Positions 47,236 through 59,800 of a stretch of 64,000 nucleotides of DNA are shown here, in pieces. Position numbers and translations under genes: made by a program. Below the pieces are notes generated by a model, which ran no database searches, was not told the origin of the DNA, and saw only the letters and a program-made list of their open reading frames with translations. Every line of letters begins with the position of its first letter. The first letter of the stretch is position 1. Source of the DNA: Diorhabda sublineata (lineage: Eukaryota; Arthropoda; Insecta; Coleoptera; Chrysomelidae). The DNA lies in NCBI RefSeq assembly GCF_026230105.1, contig NC_079480.1:24160488-24224487 (forward strand), written 5' to 3'.

Positions 47236-50200
47236 AAATACACCCGATAATTTTTATATCACTGTAATAATGCACAATCGTCTAGAAGAGTGACTACTTT
47301 TAATGAAATATCTTGAAGTTTATTGAAAAATAAACTAGATAAAACTTAACACTTCAAAATATAAACAAGAAATGTACATTCTTCTTTTTTATTTCTAACC
47401 GTTCCTTGTACATGATAAGCTATGAATTAAAATGAAATTGAAGAAATATCCATAGAATAAATAATATGTTACCACTAGTGTGGTGCCAAATGGTAATTTT
47501 TTAAAATACTTATAATAATATATAATATTTGAATAAATACACCTATGCCACAGTATATATATGCAGCAGGTATATTGTTAAATCCGTTAGATCACAATTT
47601 CACTAGTGATGATATACTTGGCAGTCGACTTCTTTCAAACAATTTAACGGCCTCGTCATTGTATAATCACAGGGACACATTATGACAGTGGGAGACATCG
47701 AGCGTTCTGATTGGTCAAGATTATGATTACAAAATTGACATTTGAAACGGACCAATCAGAGAGAACTTCATAATCTAACAACTTGTTAAATTGTCAAAAT
47801 ATAATTTCATTATAACTTCACAATAGGGTCTTCGTGATATTTTAATGATACTAAAAGACTATTAAATTGTAAGAAATGACGTATATTGACAATAATTCAC
47901 TAGTGAAATAGTTATATCACGACTTAATAGAATAATTCGCAAATAAAAAATTTTTATTCGTTTCAATTGACTTGAATAATACTCTAAAAACACGTTTCCG
48001 ATGTATCCCGAATATTGATGATTCGTTTTAACGTCTGGCAACGATGGGTACATCAGATTACTTCGAGATCAAGAAATTCAATTAGTTTTATTATCTATAT
48101 TTCCCGCGAGACATTTTTGCAAGTATAACTATTCTCTAGTCGAATTAAATTGATTCTATTATCATTATAATTGTTGTGGGGAAAATTTATAATATACAGA
48201 ATAAATTTTTTTCGCAAGTTGCTGAATATATTGCATCATAAAAATAAATATTAAAAAATGAATCATTTTATAAAAATTAATTTATGTGAAAACTTAATAC
48301 AGACGCGTTAAATACTAATAACAAAAAGTGTAAAATCCACAGGAAAATGTAAGTTTTTTGTCGTTTTTATTTAAAGAGTTCGTCTCATATTCTCAAAAAG
48401 TAGGTGACCTACATTGTTTAAAGAGTTGCTACTGAAACATAATTATCATATACGCCAATCAAGTGATAAATTTTTTACGTCACTTAATTTAAGACAATTT
48501 TAATATCAAGAAATTAACAATACAAACCCAAAACATTATATTTTAATTATTTTAATATGGCTTTGTCGCAAATGGCGCATATTTCTATTTTAATTCATAT
48601 ATTATGACTTCTTTAATTTTCTCGTATCTACACTAAATAATTTCATATTTAACAAATAATTTCATATTTAACAAATAATTTAATTGAATAGTTTAATTTA
48701 TGAAGACAAATTTAGTAATTGCCTTTGGTGTTTGAGATTTGTAAGTACAGGTCATTGTCCATCATTGAGATAAAATACAAATAATTTATACAAATACGAT
48801 AGTGGCACCATCTAATGGCAATACGGCAAAACTAGTATAGAAAACCGTAAATGGAGACATAATTTTCTAGCGAATGACATCTGTGAGTGTAATATACTGT
48901 AAATTGTTTTTATAAAACTCAAGAGTTGTCTAATATTTATATATTCATAAATAGTTATTCAAAATTAGAGACAAGCCTAGTGTAAAAGAAGATTCCATCT
49001 TTGCAATGTTGCCTGATTTATAAGATGTTATTAGTCGCTTTGTTTTCAAATTGTATGCCTTTGTAAGCTATAATTATTTGAATTTTTTTATATCATCGCC
49101 GTTGACATACTTGAAATATAATGTTCTTTAGCCGATTGAGTGCACTATTAACCAATTTTGTTCTTTCACTTTGTATAGTTAAAAATCTTTGTATGAGTCT
49201 AGAAGACTCACATCAAACAATATTTAGACAACTTAATTGTAGATAATTAATATTTACTTAAATAATTGACATATATTTAAATAAAGAGTTAAAGTTAAAC
49301 TAAATCTTTATAATCACCAGATTAATATTTTTAGGATTTGGCAACCTGTTTCAATTATGACAGGAAATATACAAAATATCCGGTCGCGAAGTGGTTTTTT
49401 ATTTTATTATATTAAGTTATCTTATAAAGATAACTATTAATGTTTGTCCAAGATACGGTCCTGTAATAAATGTTTCATCATCATTTACTTCAAGTTCCAA
49501 AATATTTTTAATCAGAGTGTACTGCAAAAAACATGTTGAAATTAGAAATCTGTTCAAAATTAGCATTTTTTCACAAGCTTATAATTAACAGTTTGAATTT
49601 AATAGGTAGGTATTTCCATTCCGTTGACCTGTGTTTTAATCTAACCTTGAAATGATCATTTTTTAATGATCACGTATATCTACTAACTAGTAGTATTACA
49701 TAAAAACGTTTTTTGAACACTTGTGGGTAGAAGTTATTAACACTTTTTGACCTCAATTTTGCCCTACTTTGAGCGATCAAAATTAATTTAAACTTTCCAC
49801 ATTTGTCAAAAACTGACAATAATTCAATCAAAATATCCTATTATCCCGAATAGATCCGCCAAGATTAATAAATTTCTAATCTAATCTAATGGCGAGACGA
49901 GGTCGTGGAAAGTGAAGACAATAAATAGAAAAGAATGGAAGAAAATTATTATCATGCTATGGGCCTAGATGGCCTATGTGTAGCACGATATAATAGTGAC
50001 AATAATTTTCTCATCAGTAATTTTATTCTATGTCAAAAATTATTTTTTACTTTTTAATTTAATTATTGCTAAAAACGTGTTTCTCAGTTTTTTAAACTAT
50101 AATTTATTTGTAATATAATTCCTACCAATATGACGCCACAATTTCTCAAAATATGTTAATAAACTATGTTAATTCGATTATAATTTTTGCGAAATCAACT

Positions 50201-50399
50201 TTCTTTTCCTCGCCACTGGAGCTACAACTTTTGTAATGGAATGTACTAGAAGAGGAGAATTCGGAGAATTATTCCCGCCTGCCCCCAAAAGTGACTCACA
50301 GTCACGATACCATCTACTCGTGACATTAATTCGCGATTGGTTAACAATGACCTCAGTTTAAACGTCGGGCGTATCTTCGCTGTGAGTAAAACAGTGACA
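47236..50399. other. Gene-free AT-rich region
   Basis: No gene seen. CTGATTGGTC (47707) and GACCAATCAG (47750) are a perfect inverted pair of CCAAT boxes. AATTTCATATTTAACAAAT is tandemly repeated at about 48640-48680. Short open frames (e.g. 47862-48053, 49391-49588) look incidental. Confidence 0.45.
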
Positions 50400-50698
50400 G
50401 AATGAAATTTTCATCTTTGTCTTTAGGATCGAAGGTTCACGAAAGTCGTTCGACACATTATATCGTAATTCCTTCAGTTTTAGATTGTCATTCGTGCACC
50501 AAGGTTACTGGAGGGAAGCTTGGAGATTCTAAACGTTCGTTTCAGTGTGAATATTGTTTAAAATCTAGTTAAATTGTTGTTACTTGTGTTATTTTTCTGT
50601 TCCAACTTGTAATATTTGTTTAACAAGTTGTTTAATTTCTAAATACTTTATAAGGAGGAGCACCTATAACCGCTTTTTCGAGTAAGTAACCTTGACGA
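50400..50698 (+). promoter_or_regulatory. Candidate promoter and non-coding first exon of the downstream gene
   Basis: CCTTCAGTTTTAGATTGTCA at about 50470 contains the arthropod initiator core TCAGT. The stretch after it runs to TTTTTCGA|GTAAGTAACC at 50698, a strong donor. A possible second leader exon is 51433-51518 (ATAATCAG acceptor, GTAAGT donor). Expression data would be needed; this is inference from splice signals. Confidence 0.3.
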
Positions 50699-52529
50699 AT
50701 GTTTTAATATCACGGATTTACGTTACAATTGAACTAAATACTGATTGCGATTGTAACATATGGAAATAATTTCAAGGATAAAGTAATTGAGTATTGCGTC
50801 ATATGTACTAATACTATTTGGTTAATATTGTGTCGAATAATGTTGATTATTTTATCTAAAATTTTTTTATAGAATATTTTAGTTAATTATTACGAAAATT
50901 TCAAGTATTGACTTGCGATAAGTAATTTTTTTTATAAAACATAATCAAGATATTATCATAACCTTGTATATTTGCTACGTAATCGAACATTCTCGATGTA
51001 GTACGAACATATTGGGGTAACAACAAATCTATAAATAACATTTTTAGATTTATATCACTAAATTTACTATTTACAATTTATAATTGAGTAGGTTTTATTA
51101 ACTTTTTGTGTATATTTAAAATTTTAAACACTAAATTTCGAAACGTATTGTTGTCAAGTTTCCAATATGTTTAACATGAAACAGCAAAATTAATGGTGTA
51201 GCAGGGTTGTCAAATTTCCGGTATGAATTTATATTTGAAATTCAGTGGCGTATTAAAAATATTTTCTAAACGATAAAAAAATTTTCATTTAAAATTCATT
51301 GTATAGCTTTAATTATGAATTGTACATATTAGGAATGTGAAATTAATAATGAAAACAGGACCGTATTTGCATTCAAATAAATTGTTTAATTAAAAAGCTT
51401 TGGTTTTGGTAACGTATAAATTTTATAATCAGGTTGAGGGGTACACACACTCAACTCAATTCCTGCTAAGGATTCTTTAGAAGTCAACATTTTTAGAAGA
51501 GGACAAGGCGAATTTATTGTAAGTATTATACTATATACGAATATTTCATTTAATTCATTGTTTTCTTTTTATGCTGTTTAGTTAATATGTCTTAATTTAT
51601 TTTTTTTCCTCACCAGCGTTTTTGAAATAATCGGTAGTAACGGGATTAGTAGGTTATTAACATCGCAGCGTATTTTTATTCGCGTATTTGTGTCAATTTA
51701 AAAAAATATGCTCGAATTAAATAGTTTTCATTTATGCGGAATAGAAGATATTCTGCGATGTATGGTAGTGCCATTGGTTTATTTGATAAGATGTCGTTCT
51801 TTTCAAACGAATCCAATGCCGAGTATGTTTCAGATTGTTAATCACATAACGATTCAAAAGTGTGAAAGGTAAGTTGAAATTTTTTCAGGAAAATTCGTGT
51901 CGTTCTGTGAAAATAACTGTCGAAATAATTTCGAATATTTTTGAACCGATATGTGGAGGTTAAGTTTTCGATTTAACGATTTATTCATGTAATTTGAAAT
52001 TGCGTCAATTATTTTTTTTTTGGTCGTACAACTCCGCTAGGTTAATAGGAATTGTACTTTGGTCTAGAGAATTGGTATAATTTTTTCCTTAGTATATACA
52101 GTTGTTGCTAAGGAATATTAAGCCTGATAATATTATCTTAATTACCAGTTTTATCATTATTCAAGGTCAAAAACCGTTCGATAAGGGAGATTTTCGTCAA
52201 GCGATATTTTGATAATTAAATTTTAATGCTGAGGTACCGTTTGGGTAAAAATATTTTTCCCTATTTTCATTACAAAATCGATTTTCAATTTGTGTTTAAA
52301 ACAAAAATAATTTATTTTTTGTTCCGATTGGAAACTAAAACTTTTCGTCTCGTAGATAAATTTTAGTTCTTATAAAGGGTGTCTCAATAAGATTACACTA
52401 TTTTCTTTTCAAATAGGAGTAATATTTTGAATTAAACATGCCTAGGATTATGTATATATTTTTTTATGCCATTTTCATTATCGTTGACCTTGATGCACAA
52501 GACCCTATACACAATTTTTAACTAATTCG
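50699..52529. other. Intronic or upstream AT-rich sequence
   Basis: No recognised gene. It contains an open frame with a strong donor at 51708-51868 (listed separately) and nothing else nameable. Confidence 0.4.
51708..51868 (+). other. Open frame ending at a strong 5' splice site (possible alternative exon or leader ORF)
   Basis: From ATG at 51708, 53 codons (MLELNSFHLCGIEDILRCMV...) stay open to GTGTGAAAG|GTAAGT. Joined to the 20-nt exon at 56869 it continues RLEDYAA and then enters exon 59809 in the other frame, which stops in exon 61886. It therefore does not extend the main protein frame; it could be a leader ORF or chance. Confidence 0.25.
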
Positions 52530-54070
52530 CAGACAAATGCGACACACCCGTACTTTACCCGCACTGCCGGCGTGCGTTTGTAACGTTTTAATAAAATTTT
52601 GGCCGAATTTCGAACGCTCTTCACGAGCGCGTTTAAATCGCTTTACTCACTCTTCAAAATCTGTACAAGCGATAGAAACGCGGTATAGTCGCGCGTATGT
52701 ATCGCAATACTGCAATTTCAGCGTTTTCGTCAGGTTTTTAGATGTTGGTGAAATCGAGTGAGTTGATTCAAGAGTGTTTACACTGTTATGGATAAAAAAC
52801 TCTTATATGGAATTTGTTGGCGCGTTGGAATTTGTTAAATGACACAATTGATTCAAATAAACGCACTTATACAGCGATAAAGGCGCGCCATAGTCGCGCG
52901 TATGTATTGCACTGCTACAGCGATATAGACGCGTACGTAGTCGTCATTTCAAGAACTCATTTTGCGTCTGTAAACCGAGTTTACAACATTCGCAAGCGAG
53001 GGCAACAACGAAGGCGTTTTGCGTGCGTTCAAATCGCTTTGTAAACGTGCTTGAACCGGTCTAAACGCACTAATGAGACGATAAAAACGCGCTGAAGTTG
53101 CTTAAAGGAGCGTTCCGTAGTCGTCAGTCCTAAAACTTCACGAACAAATGCGACACTTTGTTCGCGCATTGAAATCGGATTAAACGTGCTGAACGTTCGC
53201 TGTAGTTGCGCGTCTGTATTACAGAAAACTTTGCTGTCTACATCGCTTTATTCGCGAAAGTTTGCACGTTAAAATATGTCGATACAGACGCGCATATAAA
53301 TTCTCTGCGGTTTCGATTCAATTCAAAGTCAAACTGTGAACACGTGCGCGGCTTAGTCCGTTTGTACGCGCGCTCAAATCGTTACAAACGATATAGACGC
53401 GTTGTAATCGCGTGTATTTTATCCGTATCTTCAATTGTAAAAATGTAGTTTCTTACGCTGAAATGGATTATAAAAAGGACGAAACAAAAGATTTATGAAT
53501 TGCTCCTGGACTAACTTTGAACGCGCTTCACGCGCGCGGTTTAGTCGCTTTATTCGCGCATTCAAATAGTTAGAAACTCGCTAAAGTAAGACTCAAATTG
53601 AGGATTATACCAGGTGGCAGAAAAAATACGTACGGACAATGAAACATTGTCATTAATGTGACACGAGAGACACGACACGTACGTGAGCTGATGCGCATAT
53701 GGCGCAGTATTTAAATTGACTTCACGATAAAAAATATATTGTTAGTTTCAAGTTCTGAATCAGAAGAAGACGATGAATTCTTGTGGTCTCTTACTACCAA
53801 CTTTTCATCTGCCAACTGTGTAACGTCTACAACGCTAAGCGTTTGTCGTATTACGCGAATCGCCTTGTCGATAGGCGCTAAAATTCTCTTAATTTCGATT
53901 TGCGTCTTTCCTAATACACCAACGTTGGTCAAATTTTCTGATTTTCATTTGATACTATGTCATTTCAAGGACGTCGTTTGATTCTAGAAGCGGAGTTAAT
54001 TCATAAGTGAAAAAACGCGATAACAGCGAAATTAAACGCGCGTTTTTATCGCTTATCGTGAACGCCCAAT
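52530..54070. repeat. CpG-rich degenerate repeat block
   Basis: Much richer in CG than its surroundings, with recurring phrases: TAGTCGCGCGTATGTAT (52686, 52891), ACAAATGCGACAC (52533, 53144), CGTAGTCGTCA (52935, 53116), AAATCGCTTTAC/AAATCGCTTTG (52636, 53031), GATATAGACGCG (52922, 53390) and TTTAGTCGCTTTATTCGCG (53540). Spacing is irregular (about 180-610 bp), as in an old rearranged tandem family. A minus open frame at 53711-53932 (73 residues, with SSSSSDSELE) is unrecognised. Confidence 0.6.
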
Positions 54071-54775
54071 CAATACAAAGTTGCGTAAAAGAGCCTTAAG
54101 AAATGAAACTACCACAACTCACGATTTAGCGAGCAGTTGATACCGGAATATCGATTATTCGACGTGATAAATCGATTATTGAGTGAGTGCGGCAGGTGGT
54201 GTCGTCCTGTGGAAACCACATTCTCTTGGGGGTTCCTTTCTTGATCTTTTCGTTTTTTCATTTAAGTGGTTTAATAAAAAAAAAATAGTTAAATTGAAGA
54301 TTTGACAATATATTGTCACATCGATCAAAAATATTCGAAATATACGAAAAAGTTAAGTATAACGCATTAATTTAAAAAGTGCCATGTGAGGAATAATTTG
54401 AAACCAACAAATCTATCTACTAATTCGTGAATATCGCGAGACATCGTCAACCATATTGTGAGCGTACCTTACAATGGTGACTATTTGGTTACTACCATTT
54501 TATAAAAATTTTTAGTGAGAAGATACGTGCATTACGATGCAGTCAAATAGAGACCGTTCCTCATAGTTTGACTACCGATGGAGGGGAATCACATGGAACT
54601 TTTGACATTTATGATTTCCTTGAAACAGTATTGACAAAAAAATGTCTTATTATTTCGCTATGGTAACATATGACACCTGTTGAATCTAATTTATTTCTCT
54701 ATTAGAAAAAATCGAGTGTTTTATTACGAGAGTAGGATAATAAGTCACCGAAACTATTTTATAATGTAGATCTGT

Positions 54776-56559
54776 AGAGCAACAGATGGCTCTGTAATAG
54801 CGTCCTTCATAGTGAGACGTTTCTAAAATGACAACTAAAGGTATCCCTTAGAAGTTGACGAATGTCCACTCCTAGATGGCGCACTACTTTTGAACTGAAC
54901 TGACCGCGCGAACGAAGCGACTCGGCACGTGTAACGACGGTCCGCCCAATTAATACTAGTCTCGAACGTTTCTCGTCACTAATTGACGGTATAGTAGGGC
55001 ATTGTTCCCACTAATTAACTTTGACATTGACAATTGACAAGGGCGAATCAAATATGATCGAGACACAAACGCTGGTAACACTTTCATTTATCATCGAAAG
55101 CTTTCTGATACCAGTATCGAAGAATTCCTCGTCCAACTCGGACAAACTCTTAACTCGACGTCGGTGTTGAATTTTTGTCCTTCGAGTGCTTCTAAGACGC
55201 TGTGTGGTAAGTCCAGACTTCAGTAACTCTTACCCTAATTCTGATATTATATCGAGCGGTATTAGGGCGCGCGTTATCCTGGAGAAGAATCGCACTTCGC
55301 GCTGTGATTCTTCTCCGTTCTCGAGCGGGGATCACGCATAGAGTTAATATTAAAAATAGAGAGAGCGCCATGTACTAATAAAATCTTGCCGGTCCCACCA
55401 ACCGAAACTTCAACGTCATGGCTATCTAATCAGAATCGAGAGAGAGGTGGAGAGTGGTAAACCGACGCTCTTTTTCTTTTTATTAGCCGTTCGGGCCCAC
55501 TTGAACAAGCTCCCATACCTCGCTCAATCTATCTTTAGCATTAGTTCTGTTGTTTCACGTGTGTTAGCGTAAGATGCAACATTTATGGCACGTTATGTAA
55601 GAGATTGAGACATTTGTCAGATCTGTGGACAACCTTTTCAATTCCCCTTTTTAAAGAAAGCTGCCGCCAATGTAACCTAAACGTTCAGTAACAAAACAGA
55701 CCTTGAAACTTCTGGAAATTCCGTAGACAAAGCAGTAATGGTGAATCTGCGATTTTCTTTAACCATTCTGTCAACTCGTTGAACCAGGTCATCTGAAACG
55801 ACAGATTTGCGTTCTTGGCCCCCTTCACCTTTAAACTTTCGACACCATTCACGCACAACACCATCACTCATGAAGTTTTCCCCATACACACGACTCATTC
55901 TCCGATGAATTTCTGCAGCAATATTGCCTATTTACTTGACTGTAGCACAACGCCGACTGACTGACAACGCCTACAGCGCATGCCCGCTTTCTTCTGCTCC
56001 CGTGGCGTCTACACGGAGCGATCGGAGGTTGAAAAAAAACGGCCCTCGTGTAATGTTATCCGCGGACCTGGTTGTTTTCGCTTTGGCTGGGGACCCTTCA
56101 TTCTTCTTCATCCACTTTTTAGACATCCTGCTTTCGGGAGTTTACTCATGTTTCGTCAGTAGATTAGCGTTAAGAAACGCGCCGAGTTCAGCTGAAATTT
56201 ATCGAACATTCATCCTACGGTCCTCCAAAATGAGTAGATTAACGCGGCGAATTTTGTCTAGTGTGATTCGCGGTCGACGATTGTAGTATGAACGTTTTGG
56301 ACTATTTAAATACAGTAGACCTACTCAGGCATTTACTACCGAATTCATCTCGTAAACGTCGAAGAATGTTCGTGTTGTTAATGCCTTTACACATCAAAAA
56401 ATGAATGAAAATACGTTGCGGGACGGCGGTCGTAGCACGAGCTTGAAACGTGCCTACGTTATGCCACACATAATCAAGCCGCGATCTTGTAATACATACA
56501 GCCGCACAATTTACTGAGAGATTGATTTCTGGTTATTACAGAGCCATCTGTTGCTCTGG
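54776..56559 (-). mobile_element. Mariner-family element relic with inverted ends
   Basis: Outer ends match exactly over 23 bp: AGAGCAACAGATGGCTCTGT at 54776 and its complement ending 56559. Transposase remains run on the minus strand. An N-terminal part (about 55677-55935) reads AAEIHRRMSRVYGENFMSDG, VVREWCRKFKGEGGQERKSV, VQRVDRMVKENRRFTITALS, the mariner paired-like DNA-binding region. A C-terminal part (about 55050-55200) reads LEGQKFNTDVEL and EEFFDTGIRKL, the usual mariner tail. The middle, including most catalytic blocks, is degenerate, so the copy is dead. Confidence 0.8.
55281..55316. repeat. Short GC-rich hairpin inside the mariner relic
   Basis: GGAGAAGAATCGCAC and GTGATTCTTCTCC form a ~13-bp stem around CTTCGCGCT. 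Confidence 0.5.
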
Positions 56560-56868
56560 ATTCACACTATACCTGCAAAATTTCCATAGACGTATATAAA
56601 AAGTAAAATAGTTCGTCTGACTTATGCATCAACCCTCGTATTACGCTTCAAGTCGAAATTAATAGTGTTTGTATTTATTTTTTTGGTGTTTTCGATTGCT
56701 ATTAGAATTCAACAGCTCGGGTTTTTTCTAAAATTAATTTTAGTCGGATTGAAATCGATATTTGAAATGAATATTTTTTTTTCATAGTTAAAACTTTCTT
56801 CAGAACTACTTTTATATATATATAAAAAAATGTTACTAATGCGTATTTTTGTTTTCGATATGTTTTAG

Positions 56869-56888
56869 GTTAGAAGATTATGCCGCAG
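56869..56888 (+). CDS. 20-nt exon carrying the start codon (MPQ)
   Basis: TTTTAG|GTTAGAAGATTATGCCGCAG|GTATAT. ATG CCG CAG in phase 0 joins SLSAWPLP of the next exon. Very short, but both splice sites are consensus and the phase fits. Otherwise the first Met would be at 59929. Confidence 0.55.
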
Positions 56889-59800
56889 GTATATTTTCTA
56901 AAAATTTCCATTTTTATTACTATATTGAATTTCATTCTAATTTTTTTTTTCAAATTTTAATTATCGCGGTACTTCGTTTTACCCTATTTTTCGTAATTAC
57001 GATAGTGTAAAAAATATTCGCGACTCTTGTAAAACCATTTGTGTTATAGCGGGTATTAATATATTTTTTTCTATTTCTGTGCCGGATATGTATTTTATCC
57101 CGTATCAGGACGAGTTTATAGTAGTTTCTATTATCTTTTTGTGAAAAATTGAGTCCCGGGACAATCTTTATGTTAAACAGCTCAAGGTGCTCCTCAATAT
57201 CAAGAAATTCGCCCAGCAACTAGCTTGGTTAGCTCTAAATTCTCTATGTCTAGGCATCCAGAGGAACTCTGGGTGGCTCTCAGAATCTGCTGTTGTTATT
57301 TTTTTGCTATACCTGAAGATACTACTTGACTTGTTAGAAGACTTTTTTGAGAAGACAACCAGTTTAATATCGTTTCTGGACATCAAGAGAAGGTTCTAAG
57401 ACTTTAACTTGGACAGTTTCTTCAGTAATTGGATTCCACGGCGATCTGTTCAAATTGTTATTGATTTGGTATCTCGTTACGTTAAATAGCTCAAGGTGTT
57501 CCTCAATCTGAAGGAATTCCCGCTGCAACTAGCTTGATTAGCACTCGAGTCTCTATATCCAGGCATCCAGAGGAGCTTTGGGTGGCTCTCAGAATCTGCA
57601 GTCGTTGTTTTTTGCTATGCCTTTAAGTAATATTTGAGTTGTTAGATCTTCTTAGAAGACCAGCAGTTTAATGTCGTTTCTGGACATCAAGAGATGGTTC
57701 TTAGACTTATAACCTGCACAGTTTCTTCAGTAATTTGATTCCTTGGCCATCTATTCAGATTGTTATTAATTTGGTATCTCGTTACGTTTAACAGCTCAAG
57801 GTGTTCCTCAATCTGAAGGAATTCCCGCTGCAACTAGCTTGATTAACTCTCGGGTCTGTATGTCCAGGCATCCACTCTACCACTTTTTTACTAGCTAACT
57901 ATGTGGATTATAGTATTATATACCCTATTGTCACAAAAATAATTCCATATTATCAGAAGAAAATGTGGAAACAGCCTAACTCCTCAACATCTTCTGGTAT
58001 GCTAGTTGTTTTGGATGTTCCATCTGAATATTCGCCTGTACACCAGATTTAGACTTATTTATTCCCTTCTTTATGATACTGCAAACTCCACGATTGTATA
58101 CACAAGATTTTTGTTAATTGACGTTGTGGTCAACTCTTTTAAACGTATTTAATCACCACGCGGAGATCGACACGATCTAATTTAATACCGAAATGAGTCC
58201 CTTAAAAATTCGGGTTTCTATTATAAGATTTTTCAGTTTCTAACGGTTACCTATACATAATAGGTTATCATGTGATGGGATGATTGATGATTTTTTTTTA
58301 TTTTTAATTGAAACAGTAGTTAAATAATGAATAAATTCATACCGGTAATTCTTTTAACTTAATCATGAAAATTTATAAATTTCTTGCATTGTTTTGGAAA
58401 ATTAGCACAAATACAGAGTCAAATTCGATTTATATGTATCCTTAAAGGAAGTGTATTCACTTGTAAATTGTTTGGGGTGCCACTTCGGCCAATCTGCACC
58501 TATACCTTGAAGATTTTGTACAAGTCGCTGCATCTCGTTGTTCTTCCTCCAAAATACGTAGAGTTCTCTCAAAAACGGCTATTTTTCTGTGGTTTTTATG
58601 TCTTAGGTATTAGCACTGCACTTTCGAGGTACACAAGCTCTTCGATGAAATGGGCTGGTGGACAGATGCTCTGGGTAGCTCGCAGAAGCTGCAGTTGTCG
58701 TTTTTTGCTATGCCTTAATGTCGCATCTGGACATCAAGAGAAGGTTCTCAGACTTATAACCCGCAGTTTCTTTAACAATCTGATTCCTTGACCATTTATT
58801 CAAATTGTTATTGATATGGTATCTTATGACGCCAAACTAGGGATTTGCTTCAAAATATGGAGCCGTTGCTCTTATTTGGAAAGGCTGGCTGCTTCTTCAT
58901 TGCCCGGTATACCCTGGTGGACTTGTAGCCATATTAAGGTTAAATTCTTTATGTTAGCTAGCGCTTCTAGATTGTATTGCAATTGCATTCAAGTCTCTCC
59001 ACACATTCCTGAGCACATACGAGTGATTTACCCAGTGGTTTGGAGAGATTACATTTTCCAGTTTCTTTCACTAGCTTTGAACCATCTTTATATCACTTCG
59101 ACTGGGATCTCATGCCCATTATTCTATGAATTTGGTTCATTAGTTTGTCAATGTCTTCATCATTCTAGAATGACCTGTCAGATTTTCTGGCTCCGATTTT
59201 TCGGTCTGTATTATCCTTTAGGCGCCATTGAATGTTTTTTTTACTATATTTTGAAACCTGCCTCTTATAATTTCAAAAAATCTGTGACATACAGCGCCGG
59301 ATATGTTGTCAAATGTTCTCTTTTGAAAGAAACAATTACAGCTAGATCCGGACTACGGGGAGGTTATATGTCCTTTGCGCTTATGCACTAGCCGCCCCCG
59401 AATACTCATTAAATTGTTTGCTAGCTCTGTACGGCTGTTAGAAACTCGATTTTATATACTATCAATACTTTCCACTTAATAACTTCGGCCTGTAGACTAT
59501 GCTTATATATAATCAACCGCATTCTATATAATTCGATTTCTTGAAATCTCTAGATTGCCGTAAACCAACAAAAAGGCCTCTATAGCGTCGATTAATATAT
59601 TGGAACAGGACCTGCTTCACGGTATATGTCTGTAGGCGTGTTTGTAACAATATTCCGGTTATAAAAACTTTTTTTAAGGATTCTGCGAAATATCGAATTT
59701 GATTCTATATAATTTCATTTCAAATATTGTTATTTTTCAGACGAACCGGCGTTAATTTTTCTACACTAACATATACCGCATACTATTTATGTTTATTTAT

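Noticed and set aside
55924..56286. Plus-strand 120-residue frame near the mariner relic
   Set aside because: It lies inside the element opposite to the transposase strand and shows no domain.
58384..59391. Plus-strand open frames of 135 and 191 residues
   Set aside because: They are antisense to recognisable RNase H text and contain no domain; best explained as shadows of the retroelement.
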